From positions 1-64,000 of the forward strand of contig NZ_JANIIC010000006.1 of assembly GCF_024519315.1 (NCBI RefSeq): a DNA stretch of 64,000 bases, read 5' to 3'. A program made the position numbers and the translations under genes. Below the pieces are notes generated by a model, which worked only from the letters and a program-made list of their open reading frames with translations, was not told where the DNA came from and did no database searches. This document shows positions 44,416 through 55,023 of the stretch, one piece after another; the stretch's first letter is position 1; each line of letters opens with the position of its first letter. The DNA comes from Streptomyces malaysiensis subsp. samsunensis. GTDB lineage: Bacteria > Actinomycetota > Actinomycetes > Streptomycetales > Streptomycetaceae.

Positions 44416-44451
44416 ATCCCCGCGCACCGCCCCATCCCCGCGCACCGCCCC
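44416..44451. repeat. Perfect 18-bp tandem duplication in promoter region
   Basis: Two identical 18-bp copies (ATCCCCGCGCACCGCCCC) lie head-to-tail in the 290-bp divergent region ahead of the FGGY kinase. Two copies of GCGAAGAAC follow further on. They may be operator repeats or a slip duplication. Confidence -1.
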
Positions 44452-44530
44452 GAGCCCGAAACGATCCACCCTTCCCGGGCGGAGTACACCGTCCCGGCGA
44501 AGAACACCCGTCCCGAGCGAAGAACCGGAC

Positions 44531-46024
44531 ATGCTGCCTGCTGAGCGTCGCCACCGCACCCCGGCCGACCCCGCGACCGGTCCGGTCCTCGCCGTCGACC
44601 AAGGCACCTCGGGCACCAAGGCGTTGGTGCTCTGCCCCGAGCGCGGGGTGATCGGCTCCGCCGAGGTCGCCGTGCGCCCCCGCTATCTGCCCGACGGGCT
44701 GGTCGAGGTCGATCCGGCCGCCTTGCTCACCTCGGTCATCGAGGCCGGGCGCCAGGCCCTCGCGGCGGCGGGCGAGCCGGTCGTGGCGGTCGGGCTGGCC
44801 AACCAGGGTGAGACCGTGCTGGCCTGGGACCCCGTCACGGGAGAGCCGCTGACCGACGCGCTGGTCTGGCAGGACCGGCGGGCGCGGACGGTGTGCGAGC
44901 AGCTCGCGCCGCACGCCGAGACGCTGCGCGAACTCACCGGACTGCCGCTCGACCCGTACTTCGCGGCGCCCAAGATGGCGTGGATCCGGCGCCATCTGAC
45001 CGGCGAGGGCGTGGTCACCACCAGCGACGCCTGGCTGGTCCACCGGCTCACCGGCGCCTTCGTCACCGACGCCGCCACCGCGGGGCGCACCGGCCTGCTC
45101 GACCTGGACCGTGTCGCCTGGTCCCCGAAGGCGCTGGACCTCTACGGGCTGACCGCCGAGCGGCTGCCCAGCGTCGTCGACGCCGCCGGGCCGGTCGGCA
45201 CCACCACGGCCTTCGGCGGCGAGGTCCCGCTCACCGGCCTCCTCGTCGACCAGCAGGCCGCGCTGCTGGCGCAGCGGGTGACCGAGCCGGGGACCGCCAA
45301 GTGCACCTACGGAACCGGCGCCTTCCTCCTCGCCCAGACCGGGGACCGGCCCCGGCGCGGCTCCCATGGCCTGGTCTCCTGCGTGGCCTGGCGGTTCGGC
45401 GGGCGCACCAGCTACTGCCTGGACGGGCAGGTGTACACCGCCGCCTCCGCGGTGCGCTGGCTCAGCGACCTGGGGGTGATCCAGGGGCCCCAGGACCTCG
45501 ACCCGGTCGGGCGCGCCGTGCCCGACACCGGGGGAGTCACCTTCGTACCGGCGCTCGCCGGGCTCGCGGCGCCGTGGTGGCGCGGCGACCTCAAGGGCTC
45601 GCTGACCGGGCTCGGCCTCGACACCACCGCGGGGCATCTGGTGCGTGCCCTGTGCGAGGGCATCGCCGCCCAGGTGGTGGAGATCGCCGAGGCGGCCGCC
45701 TCCGATCTGGGCGCGCCGCTGACCGTCCTGCGGGTCGACGGGGGGCTGACCCGCTCGGCGCTGCTGATGCAGACCCAGGCCGATCTGCTCCAGCGGCCCG
45801 TGGAGGTTTCGGCGCTGCCGGACGTCACCGCGCTGGGCGTGGGCGCGGCCGCGCGCATGGGACTCGACCCGGGCCTGACGGCCGAGGAAGCCGTCCCCGC
45901 GTGGCGGCCCGCCGCCGTCTACGAGCCGCGGATCAGCGCCGAGCGGGCCGCCGAGCGCCTGGCCGGCTTCCGTTCGGCCGTGGCCGCGCTGCTGGACCAG
46001 GCGCCGGCCGCTGCCCAGGGCTGA
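44531..46024 (+). CDS. FGGY-family carbohydrate kinase (glycerol kinase-like)
   Basis: The protein is 497 aa from an ATG at 44531. It has the FGGY two-domain fold: VLAVDQGTSGTKALV at the phosphate loop, NQGETVLAWDPVTGEPL and ALVWQDRRA in the substrate region, and a C-terminal domain with VLRVDGGLTRSALLMQTQADLLQRPVE (in pieces). The pattern is closest to glycerol kinases, and length is normal (about 500 aa). It begins a three-gene run with two FAD oxidoreductases, so the expected chain is polyol to polyol phosphate and then oxidation. Substrate could be glycerol or another polyol. Confidence -1.
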   Translation: MLPAERRHRTPADPATGPVLAVDQGTSGTKALVLCPERGVIGSAEVAVRPRYLPDGLVEVDPAALLTSVIEAGRQALAAAGEPVVAVGLANQGETVLAWDPVTGEPLTDALVWQDRRARTVCEQLAPHAETLRELTGLPLDPYFAAPKMAWIRRHLTGEGVVTTSDAWLVHRLTGAFVTDAATAGRTGLLDLDRVAWSPKALDLYGLTAERLPSVVDAAGPVGTTTAFGGEVPLTGLLVDQQAALLAQRVTEPGTAKCTYGTGAFLLAQTGDRPRRGSHGLVSCVAWRFGGRTSYCLDGQVYTAASAVRWLSDLGVIQGPQDLDPVGRAVPDTGGVTFVPALAGLAAPWWRGDLKGSLTGLGLDTTAGHLVRALCEGIAAQVVEIAEAAASDLGAPLTVLRVDGGLTRSALLMQTQADLLQRPVEVSALPDVTALGVGAAARMGLDPGLTAEEAVPAWRPAAVYEPRISAERAAERLAGFRSAVAALLDQAPAAAQG

Positions 46025-46074
46025 GGGTCACCCGCGCACCAGGAGCCGTGTCCACCACCGAGCAAGGGACCGCA

Positions 46075-47517
46075 ATGACCGTTACGACCACGGGTGACCT
46101 CCCCGACGAGGTCCACGACGTGGCCATCGTCGGCGCCGGGGTGGTCGGCACCGCCATCGCCCGAGAGCTGGCCCGGTACCGGCTGCGGATCGCCCTCGTC
46201 GAGGCGTCCGACGACGTCGGCAACGGCACCTCCAAGGCCAACACCGCGATCCTGCACACCGGTTTCGACGCCACCCCGGGCACCCTGGAGGCCCGTCTGG
46301 TGCGCGAGGGCTACCAGCGGCTGATCGCCTACGCCGCCGAGACCGGCATCCCGCTCGAACCGCTCGGCGCGCTCCTCGTCGCCTGGGACGGGGAGCAGCT
46401 CGCCGCGCTGCCGGCACTCGCCGAGAAGGCCGCCCGCAACGGCTACGACGAGACGAGCGTCCTCGACGCGGACGCCGTCTATGCCCGCGAACCCCATCTG
46501 GGACCCGGCGCACTCGGTGCGCTCGAAGTCCCCGGGGAGAGCATCATCTGCCCCTGGACCACGACCCTCGCCTACGCCACCCAGGCGGTGCGCGCGGGCG
46601 TCGACCTGCATCTGAACTGCCCGGCCGGGGCCATCACCACCGGCGGGGACCACCATGAGATCGCCACCCCGCGCGGGGTGCTGCGCACCCGTCACCTGGT
46701 CAACGCCGCGGGGCTGTACTCGGACGAGATCAACCGGCGGCTGGGCCACGAGGAGTTCACCGTCACCCCGCGCCGCGGCCAGCTCATCGTCTTCGACAAG
46801 TTCGCCCGCGGCCTGGTCGACCGCATCCTGCTGCCGGTGCCCACCGCGCTCGGCAAGGGTGTGCTGGTGGCGCCGACCGTGTACGGCAATGTGATGCTCG
46901 GCCCCACCGCCGAGGACCTCGACGACAAGACCGCCACCGGATCGTCGGCCGACGGACTGGCCTCGCTCCGGGAGAAGGGCGAGCGGATCCTGCCGGAGCT
47001 GCTGGCGGAGGAGGTCACCGCGGTCTACGCCGGGCTGCGCGCCGCCACCGAACACGGCGACTACCAGATCCACGCCGACCCCGGCCGCCGGTATGTCGCC
47101 GTGGGCGGCATCCGCTCCACCGGACTCACCGCCTCGATGGCGATCGCCGCGCATGTGGTGGAGCTCCTCACCGACTGCGGACTGGACCCCGGGCCCGAGC
47201 GGGAGATCGAGCCGGTACGGATGCCCACCATCGGCGAGGCGTTCCCTCGCCCGTACCAGCGCGCCGATCTCATCGCCGCCGACCCCGCCTACGGCACCGT
47301 GGTCTGCCACTGCGAACGCGTCACCCGGGGCGAGATCCGCGACGCGCTGACCGCCACCGTGCCACCGGCCTCGCTCGACGGCATCCGGCGCCGCACCCGG
47401 GCCCTCGGCGGGCGCTGCCAGGGGTTCTTCTGCGGCGCCGAGGTACGCGCCCAGTTCGAGGCGGCCACCGCGGCCCAGGACCGGACGGCCCAGGACCGGA
47501 CGGAGGCCCGGCGATGA
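46075..47517 (+). CDS. GlpA-like FAD oxidoreductase with C-terminal [2Fe-2S] domain
   Basis: The protein is 480 aa from an ATG at 46075, 50 bp after the kinase gene, with AGCAAGGGA before it. Residues 15-45 hold the FAD motif AIVGAGVVGTAIARELARY. The middle part is a DAO-type oxidoreductase domain with TSKANTAILHTGFDA. The C-terminal 90 residues carry CHC and CQGFFC, the four-cysteine [2Fe-2S] BFD-like motif found in GlpA of the anaerobic glycerol-3-phosphate dehydrogenase. It should oxidise the phosphorylated product of the kinase. The C-terminus has a short TAQDRTAQDRT repeat. It overlaps the next gene by four bases. Confidence -1.
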   Translation: MTVTTTGDLPDEVHDVAIVGAGVVGTAIARELARYRLRIALVEASDDVGNGTSKANTAILHTGFDATPGTLEARLVREGYQRLIAYAAETGIPLEPLGALLVAWDGEQLAALPALAEKAARNGYDETSVLDADAVYAREPHLGPGALGALEVPGESIICPWTTTLAYATQAVRAGVDLHLNCPAGAITTGGDHHEIATPRGVLRTRHLVNAAGLYSDEINRRLGHEEFTVTPRRGQLIVFDKFARGLVDRILLPVPTALGKGVLVAPTVYGNVMLGPTAEDLDDKTATGSSADGLASLREKGERILPELLAEEVTAVYAGLRAATEHGDYQIHADPGRRYVAVGGIRSTGLTASMAIAAHVVELLTDCGLDPGPEREIEPVRMPTIGEAFPRPYQRADLIAADPAYGTVVCHCERVTRGEIRDALTATVPPASLDGIRRRTRALGGRCQGFFCGAEVRAQFEAATAAQDRTAQDRTEARR

Positions 47518-48770
47518 CCCCCACCACCGACCGTACCCACCGCACCGTCGACGTACTGGTCATCGGGGCCGGACCGGCCGGGCTCGCGGTCGCCGCGCGG
47601 CTGGCCGCCGCCGGGGTGGACCGGGTCGAGGTCCTCGACCGCGAACAGCACGCGGGCGGCGTTCCCCGCCACTGCCACCACACCGGATTCGGACTGCGCG
47701 ATCTGCGCCGGGTGATGACCGGGCCCGACTACGCCCGCCACCACATCGCCGCCGCCATCCGCGCCGGGGCGGTGCTGCGCACCGGGGTCACGGCCACCGG
47801 CTGGGCGGCGCCGAGGACCGTGGACATCACCGGTCCCACGGGCCTGGAGCGGATCACCGCCACGGCCGTCGTGCTGGCCACCGGCGCCCGGGAACGCCCG
47901 CGCAGCGCCCGGCTGGTGCCCGGCACCCGGCCGGCGGGCGTCCTCACCACCGGACAGCTCCAGCAGGCCGTCCATCTGCACCACCAGAGCGTCGGCCGCC
48001 GCGCCGTCATCGTCGGCGCGGAGCGGGTCAGCCACTCCGCGGTGGACACCCTGCGCCGGGCCGGGGCCGAGGTCGTGGCCATGGTCACCGACCAGCCCCG
48101 CCACCAGACCCATCCGGCGTGCCACCTCGGCACCCTGCTGCGCCACGGCATTCCGCTGGTCACCGACGCCACCGTGGCCGAACTGACCGGCCGGGGGCGG
48201 CTGGAGAGCGTACGGCTGCGGCACCGGGACGGGCGGACCGCGGCCGTCGCCTGCGACACCATGGTGTTCACCGGCGACTGGATCCCCGACCACGAGCTGG
48301 CCAGAAGCGCCGGGATCGCCCTCGACCCCGGCACCCGGGGCCCGGCGGCCGACGCCGACTTCCGCACCGCGGCACCCGGGGTCTTCGCCGTGGGCAATCT
48401 GCTGCACCCCGTCGAGACCGCCGATATCGCGGCGCTCGACGGCCGGTTCGCCGCCGCTCCCGTGCTGCGCCATCTCACCGGTGTGCCATGGACGCCGGGA
48501 GCGCTGCCCGTGCGCGTCGAGGCGCCGCTGCTGTGGGTGTGGCCCAACCGTATCGCCCCGGGCGGGCCGCCTCCGCCGCGCGGCAGGTTCACCCTGCGCA
48601 CCACGCGGTTCCTGACCCGGCCGGTGCTCACCGTCGTCCAGGACGGCCACACACTGCACCGCGGCCGCCTGCCCCGCACCGCGGTGCCCAACCGGCCGTT
48701 CCACCTGCCCGCCGGTTGGCTCGCCGGGGCCGCCGCACACGGCGGCCCCGTACACATCACGGTGGACTGA
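47514..48770 (+). CDS. FAD/NAD(P)-binding oxidoreductase, partner of the GlpA-like protein
   Basis: The protein is 418 aa, coupled to the previous gene by ATGA. The FAD site is VLVIGAGPAGLAVAARLAA near residue 14. A second dinucleotide site, RRAVIVGAERVSHSAVDTL, follows near residue 162, and FRTAAPGVFAVGNLLHP holds the C-terminal FAD motif. This is the build of a pyridine-nucleotide-disulfide oxidoreductase without the redox Cys pair. The last 85 residues form an extra beta-rich segment. In other bacteria such proteins follow GlpA-like genes, sometimes with a third DUF1667 protein, which is absent here. The pair is inferred to link polyol-phosphate oxidation to NAD(P) or quinone. Confidence -1.
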   Translation: MTPTTDRTHRTVDVLVIGAGPAGLAVAARLAAAGVDRVEVLDREQHAGGVPRHCHHTGFGLRDLRRVMTGPDYARHHIAAAIRAGAVLRTGVTATGWAAPRTVDITGPTGLERITATAVVLATGARERPRSARLVPGTRPAGVLTTGQLQQAVHLHHQSVGRRAVIVGAERVSHSAVDTLRRAGAEVVAMVTDQPRHQTHPACHLGTLLRHGIPLVTDATVAELTGRGRLESVRLRHRDGRTAAVACDTMVFTGDWIPDHELARSAGIALDPGTRGPAADADFRTAAPGVFAVGNLLHPVETADIAALDGRFAAAPVLRHLTGVPWTPGALPVRVEAPLLWVWPNRIAPGGPPPPRGRFTLRTTRFLTRPVLTVVQDGHTLHRGRLPRTAVPNRPFHLPAGWLAGAAAHGGPVHITVD

Positions 48771-48777
48771 CCGGCAC

Positions 48778-49167
48778 TCAGCCGAGGTCGCCCGGCATAC
48801 CGCGCAGCCGCTCCATCTCGCGCCGGTCGCGCTTGGTGGGGCGGCCCGTGCCGCGGTCGCGCAGCCCGATCGGCACGGTGTGCTCGCGCGGCGGCGGAGG
48901 CGGGCTGTTGTCGACGAAGCACTCCGCGGCCACCGCCGCGCCGACCCGTTTGCGCACGACGCGCGAGACCACCACGATCCGGTCGCGCCCCGCATGGCGC
49001 AGCCGCACCTCGTCACCGGGCCGCACCGCCTGCGCGGGTTTGACGCGCTCTCCGTTGACCCGGACGTGCCCCGCGCGGCAGGCCGAGGACGCCATGGAGC
49101 GCGTCTTGGTCAGCCGCACGGACCAGATCCAGCTGTCCACCCGTACGGACCCCTCGTCTGAAGCCAT
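48778..49167 (-). CDS. S4-domain RNA-binding protein (HslR-like)
   Basis: The protein is 129 aa from an ATG at 49167. Residues 8-60 form an S4 RNA-binding domain with [19 protein letters not shown], then [17 protein letters not shown]. The C-terminal half is basic, with [12 protein letters not shown] at the end. Hsp15/HslR proteins of this size bind stalled 50S ribosome-peptidyl-tRNA complexes. The gene is divergent from the dihydrolipoyl dehydrogenase gene, with only about 30 bp between the starts. Confidence -1.
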   Translation of the reverse strand: MASDEGSVRVDSWIWSVRLTKTRSMASSACRAGHVRVNGERVKPAQAVRPGDEVRLRHAGRDRIVVVSRVVRKRVGAAVAAECFVDNSPPPPPREHTVPIGLRDRGTGRPTKRDRREMERLRGMPGDLG

Positions 49168-49197
49168 ACCCCGACTCTAATGTCTAAGGTGCGACGC

Positions 49198-50598
49198 ATG
49201 AGCGCACATTTCGACGTGGTGGTCCTGGGAGCCGGGCCGGGTGGCTATGTCGCCGCGATCCGCGCCGCCCAGTTGGGCCTGACCACGGCCATCGTCGAGG
49301 AACGCTACTGGGGCGGCGTCTGCCTGAACGTGGGCTGCATCCCGTCCAAGGCCCTGCTGCGCAACGCCGAGCTGGCGCATCTGTTCATCCATGAGGCCAA
49401 GAACTTCGGCATCCGGGTGAACGGCGATGTCACCGTGGACTACCGCGACGCGTTCGAGCGCAGCCGCAAGGTGGCCGACGGACGGGTCAAGGGCGTCCAC
49501 TATCTGATGAAGAAGAACAAGATCACCCAGTTCGAGGGGCGGGGCAGCTTCACCGGACCGCATGAACTCCAGGTCACCCGCTCCGGCGGCGGCACGGAGA
49601 CGCTCACCTTCGACCACTGCGTCATCGCCACGGGCTCGATCACCAATCTGCTGCCCGGCACCTCCCTCAGCGAGCGGGTGGTGACCTACGAGGAGCAGAT
49701 CCTCTCGCCCACCCTGCCCGGCAGCGTCCTGATCGCGGGCGCGGGCGCCATCGGCGTGGAGTTCGCGTACATCATGCACAGCTACGGGGTGCAGGTGACG
49801 CTCGTGGAGTTCCTGGACCGGATCGTGCCCCTGGAGGACGAGGAGGTCTCCACCGAGCTCACCCGCCGCTTCCGCAGGCTCGGCATGAACATCCTGACCT
49901 CCACCCGGGTGGAGGCGATCAACGACGCCGGCCCCGCGGTCAAGGTCATGGTGACCACGGGCGGCCAGCGGCAGACCCTCCAGGCCGCCCGGGTGCTCCA
50001 GGCCATCGGGTTCCGGCCGAGGGTGCACGGATACGGGCTGGAGCACACCGGCGTCCGGCTGACCGAACGGGGCGCCATCGACGTCGACGGCCGGTGCCGC
50101 ACCAATGTGCCGCACATCTTCGCCATCGGCGATGTCACCGCCAAGCTGATGCTGGCACACGCCGCCGAGTCCATGGGCCTCGTCGCGGCGGAGACCATCG
50201 CCGGGGCGGAGACCATGGAGCTCGACTATGTGATGATCCCGCGGGCCACCTTCTGCCAGCCACAGATCGCCAGCTTCGGCTGGACCGAGGCCCAGGCCCG
50301 GGAGCGCGGCTTCGACGTCCGGGTGGCGAAGTTCCCGTTCACCGCCAACGGCAAGGCCCAGGGGCTCGGCGACCCCGTCGGCTTCGTGAAGCTCATCAGC
50401 GACGGCCGCCACGGTGAGCTGCTGGGCGGCCATCTCATCGGCCCCGAGGTCACCGAGCTGCTGCCCGAGCTCACCCTCGCCCAGCAGTGGGATCTCACCG
50501 TGCACGAGGTGGCCCGCAACGTCCACGCCCATCCGACCCTCGGCGAGGCGGTGAAGGAGGCCGTCCACGGGCTCGCCGGACACATGATCAATCTGTGA
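49198..50598 (+). CDS. lpdA: Dihydrolipoyl dehydrogenase
   Basis: The protein is 466 aa from an ATG at 49198, after AAGGTGCGACG. It is a complete E3-type flavoprotein: [14 protein letters not shown] for FAD, the redox pair in [13 protein letters not shown], an NAD motif near residue 180 ([15 protein letters not shown]), and the C-terminal [10 protein letters not shown] with the His-Glu pair. It regenerates lipoyl groups of 2-oxoacid dehydrogenase or glycine-cleavage complexes with NAD+. No E1 or E2 gene is adjacent, so it probably serves complexes encoded elsewhere. Confidence -1.
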   Translation: MSAHFDVVVLGAGPGGYVAAIRAAQLGLTTAIVEERYWGGVCLNVGCIPSKALLRNAELAHLFIHEAKNFGIRVNGDVTVDYRDAFERSRKVADGRVKGVHYLMKKNKITQFEGRGSFTGPHELQVTRSGGGTETLTFDHCVIATGSITNLLPGTSLSERVVTYEEQILSPTLPGSVLIAGAGAIGVEFAYIMHSYGVQVTLVEFLDRIVPLEDEEVSTELTRRFRRLGMNILTSTRVEAINDAGPAVKVMVTTGGQRQTLQAARVLQAIGFRPRVHGYGLEHTGVRLTERGAIDVDGRCRTNVPHIFAIGDVTAKLMLAHAAESMGLVAAETIAGAETMELDYVMIPRATFCQPQIASFGWTEAQARERGFDVRVAKFPFTANGKAQGLGDPVGFVKLISDGRHGELLGGHLIGPEVTELLPELTLAQQWDLTVHEVARNVHAHPTLGEAVKEAVHGLAGHMINL

Positions 50599-50664
50599 CC
50601 GCGGATGCTCCCACCCCGGCCGTCACCAGGTGTGCGACCCGGGGATCTGCGTTAGACAGAGCAT

Positions 50665-53331
50665 GTGAAAGTGCGCTCGGCGCTGAGCTCGCGCAGTGTC
50701 GGCGGGCAGGTGTTCGCGCTGATGCTGATCATCGTGACGTTCCTGGTGCTCGCCGCGGGGGCCACGCTGTCCCTCGAGGCGCGCGGCAGCCGGGACGGCC
50801 AGGCCCGGGTCCGCGCCCTGACCGTGGCGCGGACCGTCGCCGTCGCCCCCGGCGTGCGGCAGGGGCTGGAGTCCCGCGACCCGCCCAGGACCCTCCAGCC
50901 CTACGCCGAGAAGGTGCGGCACCGGACCGGTGTCGACTACATCGTGGTGACCACCGCCCAGGGCATTCGGTGCAGCCATCCGAATCCGAAGCTGATCGGC
51001 AAGCGCGTCGACCGCACCCTGTACCCGGCCACGGCGGGCCGGGCCTTCACCGACACCACACCCGGTGTCACCCGCCCGGCCGCCTCGATCCGCGCCGCGG
51101 TGCCGGTCACCGACGCCCGGGGCCGGGTGATCGGCGTCGTCAACGCCGGGGTGTCCATCCCCTCCGTGGCCCGCACGGTCGGCCGCCAACTGCCGGTGAT
51201 CTACGGCTCCACGGCGCTCGCCCTGCTCCTCGGCGCGGGCGGCGCGGCGCTCGTGGCCTGGCGGCTGCGGCGCCAGACCCACCGGCTCGGCCCCGCCGAG
51301 ATCACCAGGATGTACGAACACCACGACGCCGTACTGCGCTCGGTCCGGGAGGGCGTGCTGATCCTCGACGACGAGGAGCGGCTGCTGCTCGCCAACGACG
51401 AGGCGCTGCTCCTGCTGGGCCTCACCCACGGCGCGGACGGACGCCAGATCACCGACGTCGGCCTGCCCCCGGACATCGCCCGACTGCTCGCCTCCGGACG
51501 TACCGCCACCGACGAGGTGTACGAGGTCGGGAACCGGCTGCTGGCGGTCAACCAGCGCCCGGCGGAGCGGGGTGGACAGCCCTGGGGCAGCGTCGCCACC
51601 CTGCGGGACACCACCGAGCTGCGCGCGCTGACGGACAAGGCCGACCGGGCGTACGCACGGCTCCAGCTGCTGTACGAGGCCGGCGTCCGCGTGAGCAGCA
51701 GCCTCGACATGGAGGGGACCGCCCAGGAACTGGCCCGGGTCGCTGTGCCGCGCTTCGCCGACTTCGCCACCGTCGATCTGCACGAGGCCGTGCTGCGCGG
51801 CGAGGAGCCGGGCGACCGGGACTCGCCGCTGCGCCGGGCCGGCTTCAGCGGCGTCCGGGACGACCCTCCGCTGCGCCGGGTCGGCGAGCGCGTCTCCGCC
51901 CACCCCCTCACCGAGCGGGCCGGCGGCGGCATCGGCAGGGCGCGTGTGTTCGCCGTGAGCGAGCTGCCGTCCTACCCCGACTGGGTGCCACAGGACCCGG
52001 AGCGGCTGGGCTGGGTGATGCAGTACGGCATCCACTCGCTGCTGACCGTGCCGCTCAGCGGGCGCGGCGTCCGGCTGGGCCAGGTGGCGTTCTGGCGCTC
52101 GGGGGACACCCCGCCGTTCGACGAGGAGGACCGGTCCTTCGCCGAGGAACTGGCCGGTCAGGCGTCCGTCGCCATCGACAACGCCCGCCGCTACGCCCGT
52201 GAGCACGCCACCACCCTGGCCCTCCAGGAGAGCCTGCTGCCGCGCGGCCGCGCCGAACAGCAGGCCGTCGTCGCCGCCCAGCGCTATCTGCCCGCCCCCG
52301 CCGGGGTGCGGGGGGACTGGTTCGACGTCATCCCGCTGTCGGGGGCCCGGGTCGCCCTCGTCGTCGGCGATGTCGTCGGCCACGGACTGCACGCCGCCGC
52401 GACCATGGGCCGGCTGCGCACCGCCGTGCGCAACTTCTCCGTGGTGGACCTTCCCCCCGATGAGCTGCTCGCCCGGCTCGACGACGTGGTCGACCAGCTG
52501 GACCGGGAGGAGACCGCCCTGGGCCCCGGGGCCGCCGGAGCCGGCTGTCTGTACGCGGTCTACGACCCGGTCACCCGGCACTGCACCCTGGCACGGGCCG
52601 GCCAACCGCCCCCGGCCCTGGTCCGTCCCGACGGCTCCGTGACCTTCCTCGACCTCCCCGCCGGGCCGCCGCTGGGACTCGGCGGACGGCTCTACGAGGC
52701 GACCGAGATGGAACTGCCCGAAGGCAGCCGCCTCGTCCTCTACACCGACGGGCTGGTCCAGGACCGGGAACGCGATATCGAGACCGGGCTCGACCAGCTG
52801 CGTGACGCCCTCACCGACGCCGACCCCGACCCGGAGCGGGCCTGCGACACCGTGATGGCCGCCCTGCTGTCGCCGCGCCGCACCGACGACGTCTGTCTGC
52901 TCATCGCCCGCACCACCGCGCTGGACGCGCGCCGGGTGGCCTCGTGGGAGCTGCCGGCGGACCCCGAGGTGGTGTCCCGGATGCGGGCGGCCGTCGCCCG
53001 CACCCTGGCCGACTGGAACCTGGAGGAGGCCGCCTTCACCACCGAACTGGTGGTCAGCGAACTGCTCGGCAACGCCATCCGGCACGCCGTCGGCCCGGTG
53101 CGGCTGCGGCTGCTGCGCAACCGGGGGCTGATCTGCGAGGTCGCCGACGGCAGCACCACCGCACCGCATCTGCGCCGGGCGGCCATCACCGACGAGGGCG
53201 GCCGCGGGCTGTTCCTCGTCGCCCAGATGGTCCAGCGGTGGGGCACCCGCTACACCAGCAAGGGCAAGATCATCTGGACCGAGCAGGATCTTCCGCCCGA
53301 GGAGCGCCCCCTGCCGGTGACCGGTCTGTGA
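50665..53331 (+). CDS. Membrane sensor - PAS - GAF - SpoIIE phosphatase - anti-sigma kinase fusion
   Basis: The protein is 888 aa from a GTG at 50665. A membrane helix at about 12-31 and a second near 175-200 flank an extracellular PDC-type sensor resembling CitA/DcuS (DYIVVTTAQGIRCSHPNPKLIGKRV in pieces). A PAS domain (about 215-325) and a GAF domain (about 335-510) follow. A PPM/SpoIIE phosphatase comes next (about 530-760, GDWFDVIPLSGARVALVVGDVVGHG in pieces). The end is an RsbW-like HATPase (about 770-880, ELVVSELLGNAIRHA and GGRGLFLVAQM). It combines a phosphatase that would dephosphorylate an anti-anti-sigma factor with a kinase that would phosphorylate it, so sigma-factor release may be set by an external small molecule. 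Confidence -1.
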   Translation: MKVRSALSSRSVGGQVFALMLIIVTFLVLAAGATLSLEARGSRDGQARVRALTVARTVAVAPGVRQGLESRDPPRTLQPYAEKVRHRTGVDYIVVTTAQGIRCSHPNPKLIGKRVDRTLYPATAGRAFTDTTPGVTRPAASIRAAVPVTDARGRVIGVVNAGVSIPSVARTVGRQLPVIYGSTALALLLGAGGAALVAWRLRRQTHRLGPAEITRMYEHHDAVLRSVREGVLILDDEERLLLANDEALLLLGLTHGADGRQITDVGLPPDIARLLASGRTATDEVYEVGNRLLAVNQRPAERGGQPWGSVATLRDTTELRALTDKADRAYARLQLLYEAGVRVSSSLDMEGTAQELARVAVPRFADFATVDLHEAVLRGEEPGDRDSPLRRAGFSGVRDDPPLRRVGERVSAHPLTERAGGGIGRARVFAVSELPSYPDWVPQDPERLGWVMQYGIHSLLTVPLSGRGVRLGQVAFWRSGDTPPFDEEDRSFAEELAGQASVAIDNARRYAREHATTLALQESLLPRGRAEQQAVVAAQRYLPAPAGVRGDWFDVIPLSGARVALVVGDVVGHGLHAAATMGRLRTAVRNFSVVDLPPDELLARLDDVVDQLDREETALGPGAAGAGCLYAVYDPVTRHCTLARAGQPPPALVRPDGSVTFLDLPAGPPLGLGGRLYEATEMELPEGSRLVLYTDGLVQDRERDIETGLDQLRDALTDADPDPERACDTVMAALLSPRRTDDVCLLIARTTALDARRVASWELPADPEVVSRMRAAVARTLADWNLEEAAFTTELVVSELLGNAIRHAVGPVRLRLLRNRGLICEVADGSTTAPHLRRAAITDEGGRGLFLVAQMVQRWGTRYTSKGKIIWTEQDLPPEERPLPVTGL

Positions 53332-53337
53332 CGACCG

Positions 53338-53352
53338 GGCCCCATCGGGGCC
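53338..53352. terminator. Small hairpin behind the sensor-SpoIIE gene
   Basis: GGCCCC and GGGGCC with an ATC loop lie six bases after the stop. The stem is short, so its strength is uncertain. Confidence -1.
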
Positions 53353-53482
53353 GTGGACCTGCCGCCGGGGCGATCAGACCGCGGCCGACGGTGCGCTCTC
53401 GCGCCGTTCCCAGGCCACCTGGGCGAGATCGGCCATGGTGGCCACCATGTGCCGGTCACCGGGCCGCGGGTTCGCCGTTCCG

Positions 53483-54985
<1,503 letters not shown>

Positions 54986-55023
54986 GACGACCTCCCATTA
55001 CCCGTGTCATGGTCTGGCCGCTT

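Noticed and set aside
53375-53449. Short minus-strand frame with a protein-like end (MADLAQVAWERRESAP)
   Set aside because: Only about 25 codons from its ATG and no ribosome site; it may be a leftover of a lost gene, but cannot be supported.
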